This document shows, piece after piece, positions 9,453 through 18,268 of a DNA stretch of 64,000 bases; the first letter of the stretch is position 1, and each line of letters opens with the position of its first letter. The stretch spans positions 1 to 64,000 of the forward strand of contig CAKTAK010000005.1 of NCBI GenBank assembly GCA_934527315.1. Reading direction: 5' to 3'. The notes below the pieces were generated by a model, which was given only the letters and a program-made list of their open reading frames with translations, was not told the DNA's origin and made no database searches. The stretch comes from HGM13010 sp934527315 (lineage in GTDB: Bacteria; Bacillota; Clostridia; Oscillospirales; Oscillospiraceae). The position numbers were made by a program, and so were the translations under genes.

Positions 9453-10385
9453 TTAAAGTCTCTCCGCGATACGTAATTTTGCACTCCGTGCTCTGGGGTT
9501 TTCTTCCAATTCCGTCTCGCTAGCAGTGACCGGTTTCCGGGTCACATTTTTTAGGGTCTGCACAAATCCGCAGGTGCAAATCGGTGCCTCTCGCGGGCAG
9601 GTGCAGCCGTTTTCCCGGGCTGCAAAACCGTTTTTCACCAAGCGGTCCTCCAGAGAATGGAAACTGATGACGCAGAGCCGTCCGCCGGGGTTCAGACAAT
9701 CCGGAGCCGTGCGGATCATATCCTCCACAGCGCCCAGCTCGTCATTCACCGCGATCCGAATGGCCTGAAAGCTTCGCTTTGCCGGGTGCTGCTTTTCCCG
9801 CAGCGCCGCGGCGGGCATTGCCCGACGAATCACTTCCACCAATTCTCCGGTGGTTTCAATGGGTTTGTCTTCTCGGGTCCGAACAATCTGACCGGCAATC
9901 CGTCCGGCACAGCGTTCTTCACCGTAATCTCTCAAAATTCGTTTCAATTCCGATTCCGACCAACCGTTCACCACATCGTAAGCGGTCAGCGGTGCGGACT
10001 TGTCCATACGCATGTCCAAGGGTGCGTCATTCTGATAAGAAAAGCCCCGGGACGCGTCATCTAACTGGGGAGAAGAAACACCCAAGTCGAAAAGCATTCC
10101 GTCCACGCCCGGAATCTCCAGCTGCTGCAGGATTCGGGCCACGTTCCGGAAATTATCTTTCACCAATGTCAATCGGTCCCCGAAGGGTGCCAAGCGCGCC
10201 CCCGCCTCGTCAATTGCCTGCTGGTCCTGGTCAATGGCAATCAGCCGTCCGGTGGTCAGCCGTTTCAGAATTTCTTCCGAATGACCGCCCCGTCCCAACG
10301 TGCCGTCTACATAAATACCGTCCGGTCGGATATTCAATCCGTCAATGCACTCCTGAAGGAGCACCGGTTTATGGGAAAACTCCAT
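9453..10385 (-). CDS. rsmH: RsmH (MraW), 16S rRNA m4C1402 methyltransferase
   Basis: This 310-residue SAM-dependent enzyme N4-methylates C1402 in the decoding centre. The SAM site YVDGTLGRGGHSEEIL (about residues 25-40) and the motifs LFDLGVSSPQLDD and VISFHSLEDRLVK are all present. It has the usual length and the usual place next to mraZ. The mraZ stop and the rsmH start share one base (TGATG), implying translational coupling. Confidence 0.97.
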   Translation of the reverse strand: MEFSHKPVLLQECIDGLNIRPDGIYVDGTLGRGGHSEEILKRLTTGRLIAIDQDQQAIDEAGARLAPFGDRLTLVKDNFRNVARILQQLEIPGVDGMLFDLGVSSPQLDDASRGFSYQNDAPLDMRMDKSAPLTAYDVVNGWSESELKRILRDYGEERCAGRIAGQIVRTREDKPIETTGELVEVIRRAMPAAALREKQHPAKRSFQAIRIAVNDELGAVEDMIRTAPDCLNPGGRLCVISFHSLEDRLVKNGFAARENGCTCPREAPICTCGFVQTLKNVTRKPVTASETELEENPRARSAKLRIAERL

Positions 10386-10801
10386 CAGAAATCAAACTCC
10401 TCCATCACCGACAGAATGTTCTCCGGCGTGGTTTCCACGGCGAAGATTTCATTCCATGCGTCTGTATCCCAGAACTCCGCATGGTTATTATTGCCCACCA
10501 CAGTGACCGATTTGGTCAAGCCGGCAAAATCCCGCAGATTCTGGGGAATCAATACACGGCCCTGGGCGTCCAACTCGCAGCGGGTGGCATGGGCAAACAA
10601 GGGGCGCATTTTCCGCTGCTTGACAAAGGGCATGGCATTGACCTTATCGCAAAGCTCCTGCCAATGCTCTCCGCTGTAAGCGCTCAAGCATTTATCCGGA
10701 GAAATGGTGACGTAAAACACATCGCCCAATTCCTCACGCATCCGCGCGGGGATAAACAGACGGCCTTTGGCATCTAATGAATGCTGATATTCACCTGTCA
10801 T
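10385..10801 (-). CDS. mraZ: MraZ, transcriptional regulator of the dcw operon
   Basis: This 138-residue protein has two SpoVT/AbrB-like repeats, each with the DAKGR/DxxGR signature (HSLDAKGRLFIPA near the N-terminus and ELDAQGRVLIPQ in the second half). MraZ forms a ring that binds direct repeats upstream of its own gene. The frame is open to 10882, but that region would cover the operator repeats and the TSS. The ATG at 10801 follows GGGAGGTGG and gives the family N-terminus MTGEYQHSLD. Confidence 0.96.
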   Translation of the reverse strand: MTGEYQHSLDAKGRLFIPARMREELGDVFYVTISPDKCLSAYSGEHWQELCDKVNAMPFVKQRKMRPLFAHATRCELDAQGRVLIPQNLRDFAGLTKSVTVVGNNNHAEFWDTDAWNEIFAVETTPENILSVMEEFDF

Positions 10802-10855
10802 AGCCGTCCACCTCCCTGCTGCCGTGGTCTGTTCATGTTCCGATATGGGGAAATC

Positions 10856-10885
10856 GTGACACTTTACACCACTTTGCCCCACTCT
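10856..10885 (-). promoter_or_regulatory. MraZ operator: three tandem 10-bp boxes
   Basis: On the minus strand three back-to-back decamers read AGAGTGGGGC, AAAGTGGTGT and AAAGTGTCAC. They fit the AAAGTGGNNN pattern described for MraZ boxes, at an exact 10-bp period. They start about 8 bp downstream of the -10 hexamer and end about 54 bp before the mraZ ATG, so bound MraZ would cover the initially transcribed region. The match is seen directly; autoregulation is inferred. Confidence 0.8.
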
Positions 10886-10893
10886 GTGTTCTA

Positions 10894-10922
10894 ATTATAT
10901 AAGCGGGCCCTAAAAAATGCAA
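10894..10922 (-). promoter_or_regulatory. SigmaA-type promoter of the dcw operon
   Basis: Minus-strand -35 TTGCAT (10922-10917) and consensus -10 TATAAT (10899-10894) are 17 bp apart, immediately upstream of the MraZ boxes. No competing gene lies between this and mraZ, so it is the likely promoter for the mraZ-to-ftsQ transcript. Confidence 0.75.
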
Positions 10923-10977
10923 GTGCTTTTTCCGTGGAAATCCTTTCCTTTTTCAATTTGTCTGCAATTCAAGGCCC

Positions 10978-11011
10978 AAAAAGCGCCTGCCGAACAATCA
11001 GCAAGCGCTTT
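10978..11011 (-). terminator. Intrinsic terminator after the coaD/coiled-coil operon
   Basis: Inverted repeat AAAGCGC/GCGCTTT, extended by TGC/GCA after a one-base mismatch. On the minus strand it is followed by TTTTT. It lies about 60 bases after the stop of the gene at 11074 and insulates the dcw promoter. Confidence 0.65.
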
Positions 11012-11073
11012 CCGCAAAATATTCTCTTTTCCCCAATTCCCGTCAGAAATAGTTTCAAACGGGAACCGTTCCA

Positions 11074-11649
11074 TTATTCGTCGTCAAACTCGTCTGCGGA
11101 CAGCACGTCATAATTCTGGGGCGTCCGAGGAACTGCGGGTACCTCTTCATCGTCCGTTCTTGCAGCGGGCTGTGCCGGTGCGGCGGTAGCGGCACTGGCG
11201 GCGGAGCGGAAGCTGGTGCGGGATTTCCGAACCTCTTCCAAAGCAGCCATAATCGCCTCTTCCGTGCGGCGCATGGTATCGTCCACATACTCATTGGCAA
11301 CCTTCCGCAGCTCGGCGCATTTCTGCTCGGTGTTGGAAGTGATTTCTGCGCTGCGCAGCTTGGCAATCTTAACGATTTCCTCTTCCTCTACCAGCGCACG
11401 AGCCTTATCCTCTGCGGTTTTCCGAATCTGCTCCGCCTCCCGCTTGGCATTGGAGATAAACTCGTCCTTTGCGCTCAGCAGACGTTTTGCCTCGGAAATC
11501 TCCACAGGCAGACTATCCCGGAGTTCCTCCAGCATGCCCAGAATGGCATCGCGCTCCACAATGACCTTATCCGCAGCCAACGGCATCCGCCGTGCCTCGG
11601 AGATCATAGAATACAGCATCTCAATGGTTTCCATCGCTTCGTTTTCCAT
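11074..11649 (-). CDS. Coiled-coil protein resembling DivIVA / ATP-synthase subunit B-like proteins, function unknown
   Basis: The 191-residue product is mostly charged helix (about residues 5-140, Glu/Lys/Arg/Ala-rich, with runs such as ISNAKREAEQIRKTAEDKARALVEEEE) and ends in an Ala/Pro/Asp-rich tail. There is no signal peptide or membrane segment. Clostridial homologs are usually labelled ATPase or DivIVA-like from the coiled coil alone, which does not establish function. Its ATG overlaps the coaD stop by one base (TAATG), so it is translationally coupled to coaD. A role in cell architecture is conceivable but unproven. Confidence 0.7.
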   Translation of the reverse strand: MENEAMETIEMLYSMISEARRMPLAADKVIVERDAILGMLEELRDSLPVEISEAKRLLSAKDEFISNAKREAEQIRKTAEDKARALVEEEEIVKIAKLRSAEITSNTEQKCAELRKVANEYVDDTMRRTEEAIMAALEEVRKSRTSFRSAASAATAAPAQPAARTDDEEVPAVPRTPQNYDVLSADEFDDE

Positions 11650-12140
11650 TAATATTTCCCCTTTCCTGCAATTTTCCGAACATCGTCCAGAATTTCAATC
11701 GGGACAAATTCTTCCAGGTTTCCGCCATGGCGAGCCACATCCTTCACAGCAGAAGAGCTGAGGAACGTATATTTCTCGCTTGCCGTCAGGAACATGGTTT
11801 CCAGTTCCGGATTGATTTTTTTATTAATCAGCGCCATCGTGAACTCGTTTTCAAAATCGGTTACAGCCCGCAACCCCTTCACGATGACCGGGTGCTCATA
11901 CTGCTTACTGTACTCCGCCAGAAGTCCGTCGGAATAATCCACTTCCACATTCGGGAACCGGGAAGTGACCCGCCGCGCCATTTCCACCCGCTGTTCCGGG
12001 CTGAACATCGCCGTATCCTTATCGCCGTTAATCATGATGCACACAATCACGCGGTCGAAGATTTTTGCCGTTCTCCGAATAATATTCAGGTGCCCCAAAG
12101 TAATCGGGTCAAAACTTCCGGGGTAAATCGCAGTTTTCAT
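11649..12140 (-). CDS. coaD: CoaD, phosphopantetheine adenylyltransferase
   Basis: This 163-residue enzyme adenylates 4'-phosphopantetheine in the fourth step of CoA synthesis. The nucleotidyltransferase motif YPGSFDPITLGH (T14-x-G-H17), KGLRAVTDFENE and the C-terminal FLSSSAVKDVA are diagnostic. The frame opens at 12164, but the ATG at 12140 overlaps the rsmD stop as ATGA and gives MKTAIYPGSF. AAAAAGGA lies upstream. The rsmD-coaD pairing is common in Firmicutes. The next CoA enzyme, CoaE, is in the fusion gene at 45542-46777. Confidence 0.96.
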   Translation of the reverse strand: MKTAIYPGSFDPITLGHLNIIRRTAKIFDRVIVCIMINGDKDTAMFSPEQRVEMARRVTSRFPNVEVDYSDGLLAEYSKQYEHPVIVKGLRAVTDFENEFTMALINKKINPELETMFLTASEKYTFLSSSAVKDVARHGGNLEEFVPIEILDDVRKIAGKGKY

Positions 12141-12682
12141 TCGTTCTCTGTCCTTTTTCCACAAACCGTAATTTTAATTTTGCCGTAAGTACGCTCTTTT
12201 TCGATGAAATATGGCGCAGTCAGCGCAGGAATGACCTTATCCTGCCAGGATTCACAGATGATTATACCACCATCATTCAGAATGTCAAACTGAACGATTT
12301 TTTCCAATGCCCGCTCCAGCAGACCGGTTTCATAAGGCGGGTCCAGGAAAATCAGGTCGTATTTTCCGTCCCGACCGATGAATCCGATGGATTCGGTCTG
12401 CACCACGTCTGCGGTCATCTGACATTTCTGGAGGTTTTCCCGCACCAGTGCAACTGCCGTCCGGCTCTCGTCCACAAACGTAACGCTCTCCGCGCCGCGG
12501 CTGAGGCACTCAATGCCCAACTGTCCGGTGCCGGCAAACAAATCCAGCACTCTGCGGCCTTCAATATCAAACTGGAGCATACTGAAAACGGCCTCTTTCA
12601 CGCTGTCCGTGGTGGGGCGGATATCCATGCCCACAGGCTCTTTCAATTTTCGGCCTCTGGCCGTTCCGGTAATGACTCGCAT
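12137..12682 (-). CDS. rsmD: RsmD, 16S rRNA m2G966 methyltransferase
   Basis: This 181-residue Rossmann methyltransferase carries the SAM loop LDLFAGTGQLGIECLSRGA and the catalytic DPPY (LIFLDPPYETG), and starts with the family sequence MRVITGTARGRKL. It N2-methylates G966 of 16S rRNA. The start lies 40 bases inside the uvrC reading frame and has an excellent SD (GGAGGAAACAAT-ATG). Its end overlaps coaD. Confidence 0.95.
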   Translation of the reverse strand: MRVITGTARGRKLKEPVGMDIRPTTDSVKEAVFSMLQFDIEGRRVLDLFAGTGQLGIECLSRGAESVTFVDESRTAVALVRENLQKCQMTADVVQTESIGFIGRDGKYDLIFLDPPYETGLLERALEKIVQFDILNDGGIIICESWQDKVIPALTAPYFIEKERTYGKIKITVCGKRTENE

Positions 12683-14508
12683 ATTGTTTCCTCCTGAGGA
12701 TGGTAATAGGAATACACAGCCTGTGCCGTATTCCGCGGCACCACCTGACGCAATTCGTCAATGGTCGCTGTTTTGATTGTATCTAAATTTTTAAAAGTGT
12801 CAAGGAGTTTGTTTCTACTTTTTTCTCCGACTCCCCGAATTTCGTCCAATTCAGACTTCAGTGATTCGCTCCGCAACGAGCGCTGATAGGTAATGGCAAA
12901 CCGGTGGGTTTCCTCTTGAATGGTACCGATTAAGGCAAACACCGCGGGATTTCCGGAGATGCCCCGCTCCTTGCCGTCAGCGGAAACCAATTCCCGCGTC
13001 CGATGCCGGTCATCTTTGACCATGCCGAACACCGGAACGGACATTCCCAACCGGTCCAATGCCTGCTGCGCCGCCCGCACATGGGTCACACCGCCGTCAA
13101 TCAGCAGCAAATCCGGCAAGTCCTTAAAGCGCTCGTCGCCCTCTTTGGCGTGGGCGAATCGGCGGTACACCGCCTCTTCCATACTGGCGTAGTCGTCTTG
13201 GGTGGCGGTACTGCGAATCCGGAATTTCCGGTAGCCTTTTTTATAAGGCTTTCCGTCCCGAAAGCAGGTCATTGCCGCCACAATCCCCGTATCCCCCAGG
13301 TTGGAAACGTCAAATGCCTCCATCTGATGGGGCAGTTCTTCCAGCTGCAATGCCTTTTGCAGCCACTCCAAGGTTTTCGAGGTTCGCTGCTGAGCGCTGG
13401 TGGCGCGGAGAATTTCTTCTTTTGCATTCAGCTGCGCCCGCTCCGTCTGCCGGACCCGCTCACCCCGTTGGGGATATTCCACAGAAACCCGCCGCCCTGC
13501 CAATTCCGACAAGGCGCGGCTCAATTCCTCTGTTTCTTCCAGTTCCACCGGCACTAACACCGTTTTGGGAAAGGTTCCCCGCCGGGTGTAATACTGCATC
13601 AGCAGTCCCGGCAGCACTTCTCCGTCCGTTCCCACCGGCTCTTCCATCAGTTCATAGTCCTTGCCGCTTAAATCGCCCTGGGAAAAATGCAGCACCGTAA
13701 AGCAGCTTTTTGCCCCGCGGACAAATCCCACGGCGTCCGTATCCGCGAAGGCGGTTGCAATCACCCGCTGACGGTTGGAAAGGCTCTCAATGGCACGGAG
13801 ACGATCCCGGAATGCGGCTGCCTGCTCAAACTGAAGATTCTCCGCCGCCTGCTCCATTTGTTTCCGAATGGTCTCCGTCAGCTCCCGGGTTTTTCCCGAA
13901 AGAATCAGTTTTGCCTGCTCCATTCGCGCCTGATACTCCGTGTGGGGAATCTCCCCGGTGCACCACCCGGCGCAGGTGTTCAAATGGTAATTCAAGCACG
14001 GCCGCTTTTTCCCCATTTCCTGGGGCAGCTTGATGGAGCAGGTCGGCAAACCCAAAGTCTTGCTGATGGTTTCGATAATCTCCCGGCTGACATTTCGTCC
14101 GCCGAAGGGACCGAAATATTCCCCATCATCTCCGGGAACCGTGTGATTGACAATGGAAAAGCGGGGATAGACCTCGTTGCTCAATCGGATAAAGGGGTAG
14201 CCTTTATCGTCCTTCAATAAGATATTATACTTCGGTTTATGCCGCTTAATCAGAGAGTTTTCCAGCATCAATGCCTCAAACTCCGAGTTGACCACAATGA
14301 CGTCAAAGGTTTCCACGTTGGAAACCATGGCAGCCACCTTCGGCAAATGCTCGCCGTGGAAATAGCTGGAAACCCGGTTTTTCAGTTTCTTGGCTTTTCC
14401 CACATAAATGACCTCGCCTGCCCGGTTCTGCATGATGTAAACCCCCGGCAGCAGGGGCAATTTATTGGCTTTTTCCCGCAGAATTTCCAGTTGCGTCTGT
14501 GTTCCCAA
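12643..14508 (-). CDS. uvrC: UvrC, excinuclease ABC subunit C
   Basis: This 621-residue nuclease makes both incisions in nucleotide excision repair with UvrAB. In order: GIY-YIG domain (PGVYIMQNRAGEVIYVGKAKKLKNRV), a central UVR-type segment (ENLQFEQAAAFRDRLRAIE), an RNase H-like domain (EAFDVSNLGDTGIVAAMTCF ... LLLIDGG) and a C-terminal helix-hairpin-helix (IRGVGEKSRNKLLDTF). The start is TTG at 14508, chosen because GGAGG sits 7 bases upstream and the family N-terminus follows. No ATG with an SD is available. Confidence 0.95.
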   Translation of the reverse strand: MGTQTQLEILREKANKLPLLPGVYIMQNRAGEVIYVGKAKKLKNRVSSYFHGEHLPKVAAMVSNVETFDVIVVNSEFEALMLENSLIKRHKPKYNILLKDDKGYPFIRLSNEVYPRFSIVNHTVPGDDGEYFGPFGGRNVSREIIETISKTLGLPTCSIKLPQEMGKKRPCLNYHLNTCAGWCTGEIPHTEYQARMEQAKLILSGKTRELTETIRKQMEQAAENLQFEQAAAFRDRLRAIESLSNRQRVIATAFADTDAVGFVRGAKSCFTVLHFSQGDLSGKDYELMEEPVGTDGEVLPGLLMQYYTRRGTFPKTVLVPVELEETEELSRALSELAGRRVSVEYPQRGERVRQTERAQLNAKEEILRATSAQQRTSKTLEWLQKALQLEELPHQMEAFDVSNLGDTGIVAAMTCFRDGKPYKKGYRKFRIRSTATQDDYASMEEAVYRRFAHAKEGDERFKDLPDLLLIDGGVTHVRAAQQALDRLGMSVPVFGMVKDDRHRTRELVSADGKERGISGNPAVFALIGTIQEETHRFAITYQRSLRSESLKSELDEIRGVGEKSRNKLLDTFKNLDTIKTATIDELRQVVPRNTAQAVYSYYHPQEETICESLPERPEAEN

Positions 14509-14530
14509 GGTCTTTCCTCCGAATAGCAAA

Positions 14531-14557
14531 CATGGGCGTGTATCCAACACGCCCATG
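14531..14557 (-). terminator. Hairpin between HPr and uvrC
   Basis: Perfect 10-bp arms CATGGGCGTG/CACGCCCATG with a 7-base loop. On the minus strand it is followed only by a broken T-tract (TTTGCTATT), so it may attenuate rather than stop HPr transcription. It ends about 10 bases before the uvrC SD. Confidence 0.55.
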
Positions 14558-14582
14558 TATATGTCTCATTTACTTCTCTGAA

Positions 14583-14846
14583 TTACTCAGAAAATTCGCT
14601 TTCCACCAGCTGTGCCAGCGTTGCGATGGCAGCGGATTCGTCCACACCGTCAGCGATGATTGTCATCGGGGTACCTTTTACGATGCCCAGAGACAGAACG
14701 CCCAGCAGACTTTTTGCATTCACTCTTCTGTCCTCTTTTTCGATCCAGATGCTGCTCTTGAATTCATTTGCTTTCTGAATAAAGAAGGTTGCAGGACGTG
14801 CGTGCAGACCCACCTGATTATTGATAACGACTTCTTTTGAGACCAT
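14583..14846 (-). CDS. ptsH: HPr-family phosphocarrier protein
   Basis: This 87-residue protein has the phospho-acceptor H15 in GLHARPATFF and the regulatory serine S46 in NAKSLLGVLSLG, so both PTS phosphotransfer and HPr-kinase control are possible. It is a cytosolic phosphate shuttle between Enzyme I and sugar-specific EIIA. Enzyme I is not next to it, unlike many ptsHI operons; the gene has its own promoter. The frame is open to 14870, but the ATG at 14846 follows AAGGAG and places H15 and S46 at canonical numbers. A catabolite-repression role (Crh-like) is excluded by H15. Confidence 0.93.
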   Translation of the reverse strand: MVSKEVVINNQVGLHARPATFFIQKANEFKSSIWIEKEDRRVNAKSLLGVLSLGIVKGTPMTIIADGVDESAAIATLAQLVESEFSE

Positions 14847-14919
14847 ACTCGCCCACTCCTTAAAACACATAAAAATCGGGAATCCGAATCTTTGCGATAT
14901 CTGTCAAATCGACATTATT

Positions 14920-14948
14920 AAAATACCAAATTTCTTACGGACCGTCAA
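14920..14948 (-). promoter_or_regulatory. SigmaA-type promoter of the HPr gene
   Basis: Minus-strand TTGACG (-35, 14948-14943) and TATTTT (-10, 14925-14920), 17-bp spacer, about 75 bases before the HPr ATG. No clear mutS2 terminator lies upstream, so read-through is also possible. Confidence 0.6.
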
Positions 14949-15005
14949 CTAAAATCCACTCTTTTTGGCGGATTGACCAGATTCTTTTGCAGAAACTTTA
15001 CCGTT

Positions 15006-17390
15006 TTATTTCAGTTCTACCACTGTCACGCCGGTTTCACCCTCGCCGAAACGGCCCAATCGGAAAGATTTGACACGTTTGTGTTTCCGCAGGGTATCGT
15101 GAACGGTCTGCCGCAAAGCGCCGGTGCCCTTGCCGTGAATGATGCGCACCGTTTCCACGTGCCCCATGGCGGCATCGTCAATATACCGCTCCACCACGGG
15201 AATGGCATCAATGGTTTCCATGCCGCGAATGTCAATCTCCGACGGCACTGCCGCAGACCGCAGCTGCACGGTACCCCGGCTGCGGGGTTTGGGCGCCTCT
15301 TTTTTCGGCTGATTGGGCAGCAGATAGACCTCGTTTTCCCGGGCGGTAATCCGCATAATGCCCGCTTTCAGATACAGCGTCCGATCCGCGGAAATTTCCG
15401 TTACCTCTGCATTCATGCCCATGGAGAGAATTTCCACTATATCCCCCACCCGAATTTCCCGGGCGGATTTTTTTTCCTCCTGCGCTTTCTGTTTCTGCTT
15501 TTGCTGCTTTTCCTGGGCCTCATTCAAGCGCCGGCGCAGCTCTGCCCGCTCGGAGTTTGCTTTCTGATGGTCATTTTCCGCCTGCAATTCCGCTTTCATG
15601 CGGTCCAGTTCCTGAAATGTCCGTTCCGCCTCCGCTCGGGCGTCGGCAATGATTTTCTCCGCCTCCCGCCGAGCTTTTTCGTTGGACATTTCCAACCGTA
15701 CGCTCAATTCCGCTTTCAGCTTGGCAGCCTGCTTGCTGTCTTCCTCCGCTTTCCGGAGCTTGCGGTCCGCCTCTTCTTTTTCCCGCTCCATTGCCTGACG
15801 CAGGGTATCCAGCTTGGTAATGGTGTCCTCAAAGCTGGCGCTTTCCGTACCGATTCTGCCCCGGGCATCGTCGATGATTTCCTTTGGCAGTCCCAACCGC
15901 TGAGAAATGGCAAATGCGTTGGATTTTCCGGGAATGCCCACCAACAGATGATACGTGGGGCGCAGGGTCTCCACATCAAACTCACAGGAGGCGTTCACCA
16001 CGCCGGGAGACGTAGTGGCATAGACCTTCAGCTCCGCATAGTGGGTGGTCGCCACAACGTAAGCGCCTTTCCGCCGCACCGCCTCAATCACCGAAATTGC
16101 CAATGCCGCGCCCTCTGTGGGGTCGGTACCTGCCGCCAGCTCATCGAACAGCACCAGAGATCCCTCATCGCTTTCATTCAGAATCCGCACAATGTTCACC
16201 ATGTGGGAAGAGAATGTGGACAGCGACTGCTCGATGCTCTGCTCGTCGCCGATGTCTGCCAGAATATTTTTGAACACCGGTACGCAGCTGCCGTCCCCTG
16301 CCGGGATATGCAGACCGCACTGGGCCATGGCATTCAGCAAGCCGATGGTTTTCATGGTCACCGTTTTGCCGCCGGTATTGGGACCGGTAATGACCATGGT
16401 ATCAAACTCTTCTCCCAGCTCCACAGAAATGGGCACTGCCGTTTCTTTCGGCAGCAGGGGGTGCCGGGCATTCACCAAACGCATGGACTTGGTAGACAGC
16501 TCCGGTTCCATACCGCCCATCTGATAGCTCAGCTTTGCTTTGGCGAAAATCAGGTCCAATTGAGTCAGAATCACGTAATCCGTATCGATTTCCGACCGAT
16601 GGGCCGCGCAATTGGCAGACAGTTCCATGAGAATCCGGTCAATTTCCGTTTTCTCCTTGGCCCGCAGCTCCCGCAGCTCATTGTTGGCTTTCACAGAGGC
16701 CATGGGCTCCACAAACAGCGTTGCCCCGGAGGCAGACACGTCATGGACCAAGCCGGGCACCTCGCCCCGATGCTCCGCTTTCACCGGCACCACATACCGT
16801 TCGGAACGGGTGGTGATAATCGGCTCCTGCAATGCCTTGGCATAGGCCGGGGAAGAGATAATCTTTTGCAGGCTTTCCCGCGCCCGGGCGGTAGCCGCGC
16901 GAATCTGCCGGCGAATGGTGGCCAGTTCCGGACTGGCCGCGTCGGCAATTTCGTCCTCCGCCAGAATGGAGGTGGTAATCTTTTCTTCCAGAAATTTGTT
17001 GGCCTGCAGGCTGGCAAACAGCGGGTCAATCACCGTGTGCTCCTGCACGGTCCGGTCATTTTCTCCGTAAGCCCGCAAGCCTCTGGCGCAGGAGAGCACC
17101 TTTGCAATGGCCAGCAGTTCCAGGGTATTCAGCATACCGCCCAAATCCGCCCGGCTCAAAGAGGCCCGCACGTCCTGAATGCCGTAAAAAGACGGGCTGC
17201 CCTTCAGCACCATCATATGAGCCGCGGCGCTGGTTTCTTCCAACCAACGGCGCACCTGCCCCCGCTCGCTGCTGGGGCGCAGATTCCGCGCCGCCTGCTT
17301 TGCCGTATCGCTGACAGCCTGCGCCGCCAGCATTTCCAATACCCGGGGCAGCTCCACTGTCCCCAGTGATTTGATTTGTTGTGTTTCCAT
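15006..17390 (-). CDS. mutS2: MutS2 (RqcU-type) ATPase with Smr domain
   Basis: This 794-residue protein lacks the MutS mismatch-recognition N-terminus. It has the core/clamp region, a P-loop ATPase (GPNTGGKTVTMKTIG; ABC signature STFSSHM; Walker B SLVLFDELAAGTDP), a long charged coiled coil (about residues 520-640), and a C-terminal Smr nuclease domain (EIDIRGMETIDAIPVVERYIDDA, RIIHGKGTGALR). In Bacillus, MutS2 acts on collided ribosomes and in recombination control, so a link to the RqcH system at 37-39 kb is plausible. It follows recO by 3 bases. Confidence 0.95.
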   Translation of the reverse strand: METQQIKSLGTVELPRVLEMLAAQAVSDTAKQAARNLRPSSERGQVRRWLEETSAAAHMMVLKGSPSFYGIQDVRASLSRADLGGMLNTLELLAIAKVLSCARGLRAYGENDRTVQEHTVIDPLFASLQANKFLEEKITTSILAEDEIADAASPELATIRRQIRAATARARESLQKIISSPAYAKALQEPIITTRSERYVVPVKAEHRGEVPGLVHDVSASGATLFVEPMASVKANNELRELRAKEKTEIDRILMELSANCAAHRSEIDTDYVILTQLDLIFAKAKLSYQMGGMEPELSTKSMRLVNARHPLLPKETAVPISVELGEEFDTMVITGPNTGGKTVTMKTIGLLNAMAQCGLHIPAGDGSCVPVFKNILADIGDEQSIEQSLSTFSSHMVNIVRILNESDEGSLVLFDELAAGTDPTEGAALAISVIEAVRRKGAYVVATTHYAELKVYATTSPGVVNASCEFDVETLRPTYHLLVGIPGKSNAFAISQRLGLPKEIIDDARGRIGTESASFEDTITKLDTLRQAMEREKEEADRKLRKAEEDSKQAAKLKAELSVRLEMSNEKARREAEKIIADARAEAERTFQELDRMKAELQAENDHQKANSERAELRRRLNEAQEKQQKQKQKAQEEKKSAREIRVGDIVEILSMGMNAEVTEISADRTLYLKAGIMRITARENEVYLLPNQPKKEAPKPRSRGTVQLRSAAVPSEIDIRGMETIDAIPVVERYIDDAAMGHVETVRIIHGKGTGALRQTVHDTLRKHKRVKSFRLGRFGEGETGVTVVELK

Positions 17391-17393
17391 AGT

Positions 17394-18128
17394 TTATCCT
17401 TTGATTCGTTTATAATAATCCAATGACGGAAAATTCCGTTCCAATTGACTGAGCAGATACAACTCGCAGGTCACGGAAAACTCCCGGGCCGCATCTCCGG
17501 TCAGCTGGAATGAAAAAATCTTTTTCGCCGGCGCAGTGGCCACAAACCGCATGGCCTGCAAGCAGTCGGGAGAAATTACATCGTTCCCATACCGGGCGCA
17601 ATGTCCGCACACCAAGCCGCCCTTGGACGGTGAGAAGTGCATGGAATCCGTCACCCCGCCGCACAACACGCAGTCCTGCAAATTGGGTGCATAGCCAATC
17701 AGACAAGCCAGCCGCAGCTCAAACACGGCCTTCACCCGCTCCGGTGTGCAAAGTCCCCGGCTCATGGCATACAGACAGTTCAGCCCCAGCTGCAGCATAG
17801 CCGGGTTGGGCACATCTTCATCTGATGCCGTTTCCAGTACCTCGCAGAGATAGGCCGCCACAGCCATGGCCTCCAAGTCCGTCCGCAGGCCCTGAAATTC
17901 CTCCAGTACCGTTCCCTCCCGTACGGACCATCGGCCTTGATTGCCAAATAAGGTCAGCTCCGAAAATGTCAGCACCTGCGTTGCCGCGCCGTACTTGCTG
18001 CTTTTCCGCAAAGCGCCCTGCGCTTTCAGGGTCTGCTTGCCGTCGGATTCCGTCAGCACCGTAAGGATTCGGTCCGCCTCTTTGTATTTCACTTCCCGGA
18101 GCACCAAAGCCCGCACCGTTTTGAACAT
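17394..18128 (-). CDS. recO: RecO, recombination mediator
   Basis: This 244-residue protein has an N-terminal OB fold (VLREVKYKEADRILTVLTE), a helical domain and a zinc-binding segment with CVLCGG ... CGHC (four cysteines). RecO helps load RecA on SSB-coated DNA and anneals strands. It is encoded downstream of yqzL and just before mutS2, the conserved era-yqzL-recO order of Firmicutes, but separated from era here by a terminator. Confidence 0.94.
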   Translation of the reverse strand: MFKTVRALVLREVKYKEADRILTVLTESDGKQTLKAQGALRKSSKYGAATQVLTFSELTLFGNQGRWSVREGTVLEEFQGLRTDLEAMAVAAYLCEVLETASDEDVPNPAMLQLGLNCLYAMSRGLCTPERVKAVFELRLACLIGYAPNLQDCVLCGGVTDSMHFSPSKGGLVCGHCARYGNDVISPDCLQAMRFVATAPAKKIFSFQLTGDAAREFSVTCELYLLSQLERNFPSLDYYKRIKG

Positions 18129-18163
18129 CTATGTACCTTCCCCGCCGCCGGACGGAAGTTCTG

Positions 18164-18268
18164 TCACTCCGTCCCCTTTGGCTCCCGCTCCAACCGCTGC
18201 CGATATGCCAGCCAGCAAACCGGATTGCCCGTCAGACAGAACCATTTCCAAAAAATCTGCGTTTCCAT
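18164..18268 (-). CDS. yqzL: YqzL-family small protein (34 aa)
   Basis: A 34-residue ORF, METQIFWKWFCLTGNP followed by VCWLAYRQRLEREPKGTE, preceded by a strong SD (AAAGGAGGCTGCTGCA-ATG). The FW-x2-F-x2-TGN-x3-WL pattern and the place between era and recO match the YqzL family, whose function is unknown. The two extra cysteines are not typical as far as I recall. It ends 35 bases before recO and is the first gene after the promoter at 18365-18393. Confidence 0.8.
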   Translation of the reverse strand: METQIFWKWFCLTGNPVCWLAYRQRLEREPKGTE

